In this document: piece by piece, positions 53,003 through 60,540 of the stretch
Layout of the letters: every line of letters starts with the position of its first letter
Numbering within the stretch: the stretch's first letter is position 1
DNA from: Thermocrispum municipale DSM 44069
Lineage (GTDB): Bacteria; Actinomycetota; Actinomycetes; Mycobacteriales; Pseudonocardiaceae
Direction of reading: 5' to 3'
Assembly: GCF_000427825.1 (NCBI RefSeq)
Contig: NZ_ATYT01000009.1
Location: forward strand, 1-64,000
DNA length: 64,000 nt
The notes under the pieces: generated by a model
The model's database searches: none
Seen by the model: the letters and a program-made list of their open reading frames with translations, nothing else
Told to the model about the DNA's origin: nothing
Made by a program: the position numbers and the translations under genes

Positions 53003-53379
53003 CCCGCATCGCCTATCACCCGGAAGGTGCCACGAAGCCGGCCGCTCCGCTCTCTCCGGCGGTCCGCAAGGGCAATTTCGTGCAGGTCTCCGGCCAGATC
53101 GCGGCCGACCCGGCCACCGGAGAGGTGGTCGGCTCGACCGTCACCGAACAGACCCGGCAGGCCATGCGCAACGTGCTCGCGGCGCTCGCGGCGGCAGGCG
53201 CGGACGAGACCGACGTGATCATGTTTCGGGTCTATCTGACCGACGTCGCCCATTTCGCCGAAATGAACGCGGTGTACGAGGAATTTCTTTCCGATCCGTA
53301 TCCGGCACGGACAACCGTTTACGTAGGGTTGCCGAAGAACTTGCTGGTCGAGATCGATGCATTGGCCGTCGTCGACTGA
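52999..53379 (+). CDS. ridA: RidA-family enamine/imine deaminase
   Basis: 126 residues of the YjgF/YER057c/UK114 fold. The conserved arginine is Arg104 in PARTTVYVGL and the acidic residue Glu118 in LLVEIDALAV. RidA proteins hydrolyse reactive enamines/imines released by PLP dehydratases. Co-transcription with the kinase and IclR genes opposite a PLP deaminase gene indicates a dedicated partner of that enzyme. ATG 52999 follows AAAGGA. Confidence 0.9.
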   Translation: MTRIAYHPEGATKPAAPLSPAVRKGNFVQVSGQIAADPATGEVVGSTVTEQTRQAMRNVLAALAAAGADETDVIMFRVYLTDVAHFAEMNAVYEEFLSDPYPARTTVYVGLPKNLLVEIDALAVVD

Positions 53380-53471
53380 TTTCCGCCACCGCGGCATCAC
53401 CGTCGGTAACCTTTTCGGGGTATTTGTGTTGCGTTCCCTTGATTCGCCACGAGCGCAGCTACGGTTATGGG

Positions 53472-54683
53472 GTGCCCCCTGACGCGTCCGGTGTCGACAA
53501 CCGCGCCGAGCAACTCGCGGTCGTCGCCGACACGGCTCTGTCGCAGTTCGATCTGGAGCGCACACTGGGCGACCTGCTCGCCCGGGTGCGTGAGCTGCTG
53601 GCTGCCGACACGGCGGTCATCCTGCTCATGGACGACGACGCCGACGAATTGCGGGCAGCGGCCGCGGTCGGACTCGAGGAAGAGGTCCGGCAGGGCGTGC
53701 GGATACCGATCGGCGCCGGTTTCGCCGGACGGGTCGCGGCCGAGCGCAAACCGATCCATCTGCGGCACGTCGATCGGTCGAACGTGGTCAACCCGCTGCT
53801 GTGGGAAAAGGGCCTCACCTCGATGTTGGGCGTGCCGCTGCTGACGGACGACCGGATGGTCGGCGTGCTGCACGTCGGCTCGTTGGCGCAACGCGAGTTC
53901 AGCGACAACGACGTTCACGTGCTGCAGTTGGCGGCCGACTGGACCGCATTGACCACCCGCGCGCAGATGATGGCCATCGACCGGGCGGCCGCGGCGGCCC
54001 TGCAACGCAGCCTGCTGCCGCCTCGTCTTCCGCACGTTCCCGGATTCGAACTCGCCGCGCGCTACGTGCCGGGTTCCCGCACCGGGGTGGGCGGCGACTG
54101 GTACGACGTGTTCGGCCTGCTCGACGGCCGGTGGGGTGTAGCGATCGGTGACGTCGCCGGGCACGGGCTCGGCGCCGCGACGGTGATGGGCCGGGTGCGC
54201 AGCGCGTTGCGCGCCTACGCCATCGAGAGCGCCGACCCGGCCGACACGCTGGCCAGGCTCAGCCGCAACATCTTCCACTTCGAGTCCAGCGGGATGGCCA
54301 CGGTCGGGTACGCAGTGCTGGACGCGGCGCACGGCCGGGTGTCGCTGTCCAGCGCGGGGCATCTGCCCCCACTGCTGGCCACGCCGCACGGGTCGACCGC
54401 GCCGGTGAAGATCGCGGTCGACCCGCCGCTGCACGCCGACTTGCGGCCGACCGCGCGACGCACCGTCACGGTGGATCTCGAACCCGGCGCCGTGCTGGTC
54501 AGCTTCACCGACGGCCTCATCGAGCGACGTGGTGAGTCGATCGACCACGGCATCCACCGGCTGTGCCAGCTGGTCACGCCGGATCACCCGGAAGCGGTGT
54601 GCGCGCGGATCATGGCGGATCTGGTGGGCAGCGAAACCCCGGACGACGACATCGCGGTGCTGGTTCTCCGCCGCATGCCGTAG
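53472..54683 (+). CDS. GAF-domain PP2C (SpoIIE-type) serine phosphatase
   Basis: About 403 residues. The GAF domain (about 15-165) has LLAADTAVILLMDDDADELR and PIGAGFAGRVAAERKPI. The SpoIIE/PP2C domain (about 185-403) has GGDWYDVF, IGDVAGHGLGAATVMGRVR, SSAGHLPPLL and DGLIERRGESID with the metal-binding aspartates. Such phosphatases act on anti-sigma-factor antagonists in partner-switching cascades. The start is uncertain: GTG 53472, or a TTG at 53424 in the same frame. No anti-sigma or antagonist gene is adjacent. Confidence 0.87.
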   Translation: MPPDASGVDNRAEQLAVVADTALSQFDLERTLGDLLARVRELLAADTAVILLMDDDADELRAAAAVGLEEEVRQGVRIPIGAGFAGRVAAERKPIHLRHVDRSNVVNPLLWEKGLTSMLGVPLLTDDRMVGVLHVGSLAQREFSDNDVHVLQLAADWTALTTRAQMMAIDRAAAAALQRSLLPPRLPHVPGFELAARYVPGSRTGVGGDWYDVFGLLDGRWGVAIGDVAGHGLGAATVMGRVRSALRAYAIESADPADTLARLSRNIFHFESSGMATVGYAVLDAAHGRVSLSSAGHLPPLLATPHGSTAPVKIAVDPPLHADLRPTARRTVTVDLEPGAVLVSFTDGLIERRGESIDHGIHRLCQLVTPDHPEAVCARIMADLVGSETPDDDIAVLVLRRMP

Positions 54684-54862
54684 GTCGGCCGATCCGCCGC
54701 ACGGCGATCGCTCCCTGTGCGGCCGGCAAGGACCCGCACCCAGAGCCGACCCGAGCAGCCGCGTGGGTCCTCCCATCACACGTCGCAGATCAGCCGATCC
54801 GCCGCGCGGGTCCTCCCGTCACACTCGCTAGGTCAGCCGATCCGCCGTGCGGCGATCGCTCC
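54682..54862 (+). repeat. Direct repeats running into the methyltransferase 3' end
   Basis: A 33-base unit at 54682-54714 recurs at 54830-54862 with three mismatches (common core GCCGATCCGCCG and CGGCGATCGCTCC), plus a partial copy at 54787-54810. The second copy overlaps the end of the methyltransferase gene. The gap 54684-54832 has no gene. Confidence 0.7.
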
Positions 54863-55432
54863 GTGCGGCCGGGCGCCGGGATCCACCCTCCTGTCGCGGT
54901 CGGTGACCACGAACCCGGCGTCGCCGACCATGCGTTCAAGGGTGTCCACCGGCCAGAAATGAGCCGTGGTCACGGCGTGGTCGAACGCCTCGATCTCCGG
55001 CCCGGTGAAGAAGCCGAGCAGCAGCCCGCCGCCCGGTTCGATCACCCGCGCACATTCGGTGAGCACTCCCGGCACGGCGTCCGGCGGCAGGTGGATCAGC
55101 GAGTACCACGCGAGAATCCCGGCGACGCCGGCATCCTCGACGTCCAGGTTCTCGGCTCGCCCCGAGCGAAAGCTCACCTCGGGATAGCGCTGCCGGGCGT
55201 GGGCGACGAACTCCGGCGTGGGATCGATCCCGACGACGGTCATCCCCTGCTGGTGCAACCAGTTCGTCCAGTGCCCCGGCCCGCACCCGACGTCGAGAAT
55301 CCGTCCTTCGGGAAGAGTCCGCGCCCACGCGCCGACGAAGCGGCGATCGGCTTCCGCCGTAGCACTCATGTCCCCCAGCAGTGCGATGTACTCGGCCGAC
55401 CGCCGTCCGTACGCCTCCGGCACGCTACCCAC
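54833..55432 (-). CDS. Class I SAM-dependent methyltransferase
   Basis: 199 residues. SAM motif I ILDVGCGPGHWT, motif II VVGIDPTPEF, and post-motif region LAWYSLIHLPPDAV. It is a Methyltransf_11/25-type small-molecule methyltransferase; the substrate cannot be assigned. It is convergent with the phosphatase gene and 18 bases downstream of the TIM-barrel gene on the same strand, so possibly co-transcribed with it. Confidence 0.85.
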   Translation of the reverse strand: MGSVPEAYGRRSAEYIALLGDMSATAEADRRFVGAWARTLPEGRILDVGCGPGHWTNWLHQQGMTVVGIDPTPEFVAHARQRYPEVSFRSGRAENLDVEDAGVAGILAWYSLIHLPPDAVPGVLTECARVIEPGGGLLLGFFTGPEIEAFDHAVTTAHFWPVDTLERMVGDAGFVVTDRDRRVDPGARPHGAIAARRIG

Positions 55433-55450
55433 CGGGCGATTATCGCAGCC

Positions 55451-56473
55451 TCATGACTTCCCGTAGTACTCCGCCACGGCGTCGAAGACAGCCTTGGGCT
55501 CCCACGCCATGTCCGGATACCGCTCACCCCGCCCGTTCTCCAGGACCTTGACCATGCTCAAGCTGGCCAGGTCCAGGTCCCGCTGCGGGTCGTCGGGGCG
55601 ATGAGGGTAGGACTCCAGCGCGAACAGGTAGATGAACGCCCCCTCGGCCCCCGCCTCGTCGAAGATCTCGAGCATCTCCCGCACGTAGGCAGCCTGCCCC
55701 GCCTCGTCCCGGATGTACGAGCCGTTCAACGCGATCGGTTGCTCGTACTCGTCGACGTGCACGATCTCCATGCTGCGCGGCGCGACGTCACCGGCGCCCT
55801 TCCAGGTGGCCGCGCCGAACCCCGTCATCACCACCGGCTTGGGCTGCGCGACGAGCTGGCGGACGCCGTCGCGGAAGCGTTCGGCGACCTCGGCGGTGCG
55901 CATCATCTCGACCGCGACGATGTCGAACAACGACCAGTCGATCCGTTCGAACGGGATGCACGCATAGCTGACCGGCCCGCCGAAGCGCGCACGGACCACG
56001 GCCACCGCTTCGGCGAAGAACTCGTTGAGCCGCGCACTGACGTCGGCGAACCGCTGGCTCGCGTCCCCCGGTCGACCGATCAGCGCCGCGACCCGCTCGG
56101 CGGTGTTGTTGCCCTCGACGAAGCCGGGGTTCATGACGCTCATCTCGACGCCGGTCACGAACACGACCTCCGCGCCCTGTCGACGAATCCGCTCGGCGCG
56201 CACCGCGCAGTCGGCGAACAACGCGAGCATCTCCTCGCGGCTCAGCTCCAGCGGGTACGGCGAGAACCACACGACGAGGCCCAGCTCGGCCGCGATCTGC
56301 ACGGCCAGCTCGAGCCGCTGCGGATCTCCGCCGACCAGGTGCACCGCGTTGCAGTGCAGGTCGTCGCTGATGATCTCGAGCTCGCGGCGGACCGTGGCCG
56401 GGTCGAAATGCTGCCGCGAGATGTGGCCGTTGCGGACGAAGCCGGTTTCGTAGGCGATCCCTTTGAGTCGCAC
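55451..56473 (-). CDS. TIM-barrel glycoside-hydrolase-like protein of unknown function
   Basis: 340 residues. It begins VRLKGIAYETGFVRNGHIS and shows alternating beta/alpha segments with acidic residues at strand ends (VTGVEMSVMNPG, VMTGFGAATWKGAGD, IVHVDEYEQ, GAFIYLFALESYPHRPDD), as in clan-A glycosidase-like barrels. Some actinobacterial relatives are, as I recall, labelled 'abortive infection protein', without clear basis. No signal peptide. GTG 56473 has AAGGAA upstream. It is divergent from a TetR gene whose likely operators lie in between. Confidence 0.65.
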   Translation of the reverse strand: MRLKGIAYETGFVRNGHISRQHFDPATVRRELEIISDDLHCNAVHLVGGDPQRLELAVQIAAELGLVVWFSPYPLELSREEMLALFADCAVRAERIRRQGAEVVFVTGVEMSVMNPGFVEGNNTAERVAALIGRPGDASQRFADVSARLNEFFAEAVAVVRARFGGPVSYACIPFERIDWSLFDIVAVEMMRTAEVAERFRDGVRQLVAQPKPVVMTGFGAATWKGAGDVAPRSMEIVHVDEYEQPIALNGSYIRDEAGQAAYVREMLEIFDEAGAEGAFIYLFALESYPHRPDDPQRDLDLASLSMVKVLENGRGERYPDMAWEPKAVFDAVAEYYGKS

Positions 56474-56523
56474 GACTGATTCCTTTCTGCTTGCGGAAAT
56501 CGCCGGCAACACTACGCACAAAG

Positions 56524-56553
56524 TTGCGTGCACGTAAGTTTGCGCATTCGCAA
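56524..56553. promoter_or_regulatory. Two TTGCG palindromes between tetR and TIM-barrel genes
   Basis: TTGCGTGCACGTAA (56524-56537, one mismatched pair) and TTGCGCATTCGCAA (56540-56553, 5-base arms perfect), centres 16 bases apart. Likely TetR binding sites controlling both divergent genes. Confidence 0.7.
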
Positions 56554-56575
56554 GATCCATGTAAGACTGGCCGCC

Positions 56576-57220
56576 GTGGCGAGTCGGTCCGGAGGTCTTC
56601 GGGAGCGCAAGAAGCAGGCCACGCGCAAAGCACTGCGTGAGGCGGCGCTGAAGCTGGCGCTGGAACGCGGTGTGGACCAGGTGCGGGTGGAAGAGATCGC
56701 CGACGCCGCCGGAGTCTCTCCGCGGACGTACAACAACTACTTCGCCAGTCGCGAGCAAGCGATCGTGGCCGCGGTGACCGCCGAACGAGAGCAACGGGTC
56801 GCGGAGGCGTTGACCAAGCAACCGCCGTCGGTCAACCTCGCCGACGCGGTCGTCACGGCCGTGGTCGAACACTTCACCGCACCATCCGACGAACACCGCG
56901 ACGCGTTGATCATGATCACCAGCCATCCGGGCCTGCGGCGCGCCTACCTCGACTCCGCGACCTCGATCGAGCAGCCGCTGAGCACCGCGATCGCCACCCG
57001 GCTCGGCGCGACCGACCGCACACTGACCTCCGACGTGCTGGCCGCCGGTGTCGCGGCCGCCGTCCGGGTCGCGCTTCGGCGGTGGACACAACCCGCTCGC
57101 AGCAGCGCGTTGGTCGTGCCCACCGGCTCGCTGGCCGACCTGCTCACCGAGGCCTTGCAGCCGCTCGCCGCCGCATTCGCCGAAGCTGAACGATCCGCGG
57201 GGACAGCCTCCTCCGTGTGA
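56576..57220 (+). CDS. TetR-family regulator
   Basis: About 214 residues. The HTH is VRVEEIADAAGVSPRTYNNYFASR. The C-terminal domain is helical and Ala-rich (MftR-like in character). GTG 56576 is chosen because upstream codons overlap the operators. It is divergent from the TIM-barrel gene and probably represses it and itself. Confidence 0.87.
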   Translation: MASRSGGLRERKKQATRKALREAALKLALERGVDQVRVEEIADAAGVSPRTYNNYFASREQAIVAAVTAEREQRVAEALTKQPPSVNLADAVVTAVVEHFTAPSDEHRDALIMITSHPGLRRAYLDSATSIEQPLSTAIATRLGATDRTLTSDVLAAGVAAAVRVALRRWTQPARSSALVVPTGSLADLLTEALQPLAAAFAEAERSAGTASSV

Positions 57221-57302
57221 CGGGTACCGGGACTTCACCGAAACCATGCACCCTGCTGTCGCAGTATGGGTGTGATCGAGTTCGTCAGGGAGTGAACAGC
57301 CC

Positions 57303-58049
57303 ATGCCCGCGCAGTCGCGTCGCCCGCCCAATCCGCTGACCGGTCCGCGTCGACCGTCGCTCAACGTGGTGCTCACCGCCGTCGTGGTGGTCCTCGCGGC
57401 CGTGATATTCGGCGGCATCCTGATCTTCGGCGGCGATGACGAGAAGCCGGCCGATCAGGCGGCCGTCTCCAAGACCCTCGTCCCCGACGACGCCAACGCC
57501 TTGACACAGGCACCGGCCGACGGACGGCAGGTCACGCTGGTGGAGTTCCTCGACTACCAGTGCCCGGCGTGCGCGGCGTTCTACCAGAACGTCACCAGCA
57601 AGATCGAGAAGGACTACGCCGACCGCATCACGTTCGTCACGCGGAACTTCCCGTTGGATTCGCACCCGCTGGCACAGCTGGCGGCCCGCGCGGCCGAGGC
57701 AGCGGCCAAGCAGGACAAGTACGTCGAGATGTACACGCAGCTGTATCAGAACTGGAACGACTGGGCGGTGCAGGGCGACTCGGTCCGCTCCGACGTTCGC
57801 GCGGCCACTCGCCAGTTCGAGGGCTACGCCAAGGCCATCGGACTGGACATCAAGCAGTTCCGAGCCGATATCGACTCCGCGGAAGTGCGCAAGAAGGTGC
57901 AGCGCGACATGGCGGACGGTGAGAAGCTCGGCGTCGACAGTACGCCGACGTTCTTCCTCAACGGGGAGCGCTTCGAACCCGAAGGCGACAGCTTCGCCGA
58001 CGTCGAGCGTCAGCTGCGTGCCGAGCTGGACGAGGCGCTGGACCAATGA
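57303..58049 (+). CDS. Membrane-anchored DsbA-like thiol oxidase
   Basis: 248 residues. A cytoplasmic basic N-terminus, one membrane helix (about 20-43, NVVLTAVVVVLAAVIFGGIL), then an extracytoplasmic thioredoxin/DsbA fold with active site CPAC (Cys87, Cys90) and the cis-Pro loop DSTPTFFLNG. It introduces disulfides into exported proteins. The 4-base overlap with the VKOR gene gives the complete oxidation pair. Confidence 0.9.
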   Translation: MPAQSRRPPNPLTGPRRPSLNVVLTAVVVVLAAVIFGGILIFGGDDEKPADQAAVSKTLVPDDANALTQAPADGRQVTLVEFLDYQCPACAAFYQNVTSKIEKDYADRITFVTRNFPLDSHPLAQLAARAAEAAAKQDKYVEMYTQLYQNWNDWAVQGDSVRSDVRAATRQFEGYAKAIGLDIKQFRADIDSAEVRKKVQRDMADGEKLGVDSTPTFFLNGERFEPEGDSFADVERQLRAELDEALDQ

Positions 58050-58612
58050 CGACACAGAACGAAGCCCCGGCACGGGGCCTGGCCTGGCTGTACGTCGTCG
58101 CGGGCGCCATCGGTCTGCTGGCCGCGGTGGCGCTGACGCTGGAGAAGATCGCCACGCTGAGCAATCCGGACTACATCCCCACCTGCTCGTTCAATCCGGT
58201 GTTGTCCTGCGGCTCGGTGATGGAAAGCGCGCAGGCGTCGGTGTTCGGCTTCCCCAACCCGCTGCTGGGTATCGGCGGGTTCAGCGTGGTGGTCACGACC
58301 GGGATCGCGATGCTCGCCGGCTTCCGGCCACCGCGCTGGTACCAGCTCGGCATGGCCGCAGGCACCACGCTGGCCGTGCTGTTCATCCACTTCCTGATCG
58401 TCAGCAGTCTGTACGACATCGGCGCGCTGTGCCCGTACTGCATGGTCGTGTGGGCCGTGACGATCCCGCTGTTCTGGTACACCGCGCTGGCGACATGGCC
58501 GGCGCTGGCGCCGCTGCGCCGGGTACACAGCGCCATCCTGGCGTTGTGGTTCGTGGTGATCATCGCGCTGATCGTGCAGCGGTTCTGGTCGTACTGGACC
58601 AGCGTGCTCTGA
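58046..58612 (+). CDS. Vitamin K epoxide reductase-family protein (DsbB analogue)
   Basis: 188 residues, five membrane helices. Loop cysteines Cys47 and Cys55 (TCSFNPVLSCGS) and the active-site CPYC (Cys129, Cys132) are all present. It reoxidises the DsbA-like partner and passes electrons to menaquinone, as in mycobacteria. The start lies inside the dsbA-like stop (ATGA). Confidence 0.92.
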   Translation: MTTQNEAPARGLAWLYVVAGAIGLLAAVALTLEKIATLSNPDYIPTCSFNPVLSCGSVMESAQASVFGFPNPLLGIGGFSVVVTTGIAMLAGFRPPRWYQLGMAAGTTLAVLFIHFLIVSSLYDIGALCPYCMVVWAVTIPLFWYTALATWPALAPLRRVHSAILALWFVVIIALIVQRFWSYWTSVL

Positions 58613-58627
58613 CCATCGGCGGCGCGC

Positions 58628-59242
58628 TCACGCCTGCCGCACCGGCTGCCGCAAGATCGTCCGCAGCTTGTTCGGCGCGGTCCGTCGCAGATCCGACAGA
58701 TAGATCTCGTGGTGCTTGCCGGTCAGCGCCAGCCCCTGCGCCGGAATGACGTCGTGGTGCATCGTGGCCAGCGTCTCGGCCTCCTCGTCGAACGGGCCGA
58801 GGTGCAACGTCTGCACGCACCGCCCCTCTTCGAGCGTTTCCAACCGCACGTCATCCAGCCGAGGCGGCGCGCCTTTCGCGGCGACCTTCTCCTTCGCCGC
58901 CTCGACCATGTCGCCGGTGATCCACTCCGGCTGCATGATCATCACGGTGAAGTACCACTTCGACTTGTCCCTGGCTGAGGTGAAGCTGTCCATGTCGTCG
59001 GCCCACCACAAGCCCTCCAGCGGCATCACCACGTAGTCGCGGCCGAGCTCCAGTTTGCTGGCGAACTTCAGCTTGTACGCCAGCGGGAACAGCGTCTCGA
59101 CCGCTTCCCGGAACGACGCGCTGGTATTCGGATCGCCGTACCCGTCGATCATCAAGTACTGCAGGGGCGGCACGTCGACAAGACGGAACTCACCGCTGCG
59201 CGCGCGATAGCAGTCAAGCTTCTTGTGGTCGACCTTCGGCAC
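58628..59242 (-). CDS. GyrI-like small-molecule-binding protein
   Basis: 204 residues. It begins VDHKKLDCYRARSGEFRLVDVPPLQYLMIDGYGDPN and continues FPLAYKLKFASKL and MIMQPEWITGDMV, the pattern of stand-alone GyrI-like proteins related to TipAS/SAV2435-type drug-binding or hydrolase domains. No DNA-binding part. It lies 29 bases beyond the acyl-CoA dehydrogenase stop in the same direction, so read-through is possible. The ligand is unknown. Confidence 0.82.
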   Translation of the reverse strand: MPKVDHKKLDCYRARSGEFRLVDVPPLQYLMIDGYGDPNTSASFREAVETLFPLAYKLKFASKLELGRDYVVMPLEGLWWADDMDSFTSARDKSKWYFTVMIMQPEWITGDMVEAAKEKVAAKGAPPRLDDVRLETLEEGRCVQTLHLGPFDEEAETLATMHHDVIPAQGLALTGKHHEIYLSDLRRTAPNKLRTILRQPVRQA

Positions 59243-59271
59243 GCCCGGAATCTATCGCGGCGGACCGACAA

Positions 59272-60540
59272 TCACTCCAATCCGAACACGCGGATGGCCT
59301 CTTCCCGGCGCCGCGGGACCAGCTCGGTGGGCAACTCGTCCTCCGGCACGTCGTACCCGCGCAACACGTGCCGGGCGACCACCTGGCGGTGCACCTCGTC
59401 CGGACCGTCGTAGAAGCGCGCGGCGCGAGCCCGGCGATACATGTCCTCCAGCGGCAGGTCGGACGAGTAGCCGAGCGACCCGTGTGCCTGCAACGCCCGG
59501 TCGATGACGTCGTGCAGCACCTTGGCGCCCCAGAACTTGATCGAGCTGATGTGCGTGCGGGCCGCCTTGACGCCCTGGGTGTCGATGATCCACGCCGCCT
59601 GCAACGTCATCAGCCGCAGCGCGTTCAGCTCGGTCCAGGAGTCGGCGATCCAGTTCTGGATCGTCTGCTTGTCGGCCAGCACCGAGCCGTGGGTGAACCG
59701 GTACTTCGCCCGCTCGCACAGCATGTCCAACGCGCGCTGGGCCTGGCCGACCCACCGCATGCAGTGGTGGATCCGCCCCGGGCCGAGACGGCTCTGCGCG
59801 ATGGCGAACCCGGCGCCGCGCTCCCCCAGCATCGCCGACGCAGGCACTCGCACGTCGGTGAAGGTGACCTCGGCGTGGTTGTCCAGCCTGCCCGGCCGGG
59901 GACGCGGGTCCTCCATCGTGCCGAGGTCTCGCTCCACCACCAGCCCTGGCGTGCCGGCAGGAACAATGAACTGGGTCGCCCGCTCCCGTGGCGGCGCATC
60001 CGGATCGGTCACCGTCATGACGATGAAGAAGTCCGCCACCGAGGCGTTGGTGATGAACCATTTCTTGCCGTTGATCACCCAGTCGTCGCCGTCCTGCACC
60101 GCCCGAGTGCTCAGCAACGTGGGGTCGGCGCCCGCCCCTGGCTCGGTCATCACGTACGCCGAGCGCACCTGGCCGGCCAGCAACGGCTCCAGGTAGGTCT
60201 TGCGCTGCTCGGCGGTGCCGAAGCGGGCCAGGATCTCCGAGTTGCCCGAGTCCGGCGCCTGGTTGCCGAACACGTACGGCGCGATGCGGCTGCGGCCGAT
60301 GATCTCGTGCATCAGCCCCAGCTTGACCTGGCCGAAGCCCTGCCCGCCGAGTTCCGGGTCCAGGTGCGCCGCCCACAGGCCGCGCTGCTTGACCTCCTGC
60401 TGCAGTGGCGCGATCGCGGCGCGGAACTCGTCGTCGTCCAGATCGACGGTCTCCAACAGCGACACCCGGTTGTCGACGAACTCCCGCATCCACTTCAGCT
60501 GCTCGGCGAACTCCGGCTCGGTGGAGAATTCCCAGGTCAT
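59272..60540 (-). CDS. Acyl-CoA dehydrogenase, ACAD10/11 (LvaC)-like
   Basis: 422 residues. It shares with ACAD10/11-type enzymes the block SRLGPGRIHHCMRWVGQAQR, the CERAKYRF that follows and ARFYDGPDEVH near the C-terminus; FAD-site motifs YVMTEPGAGADPT and VINGKKWFITNA are normal. Enzymes of this group act on 4-hydroxyacyl-CoAs after phosphorylation by an APH-type kinase. Such a kinase is encoded in the same operon. The start overlaps the CoA-ligase stop by 4 bases. Confidence 0.9.
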   Translation of the reverse strand: MTWEFSTEPEFAEQLKWMREFVDNRVSLLETVDLDDDEFRAAIAPLQQEVKQRGLWAAHLDPELGGQGFGQVKLGLMHEIIGRSRIAPYVFGNQAPDSGNSEILARFGTAEQRKTYLEPLLAGQVRSAYVMTEPGAGADPTLLSTRAVQDGDDWVINGKKWFITNASVADFFIVMTVTDPDAPPRERATQFIVPAGTPGLVVERDLGTMEDPRPRPGRLDNHAEVTFTDVRVPASAMLGERGAGFAIAQSRLGPGRIHHCMRWVGQAQRALDMLCERAKYRFTHGSVLADKQTIQNWIADSWTELNALRLMTLQAAWIIDTQGVKAARTHISSIKFWGAKVLHDVIDRALQAHGSLGYSSDLPLEDMYRRARAARFYDGPDEVHRQVVARHVLRGYDVPEDELPTELVPRRREEAIRVFGLE

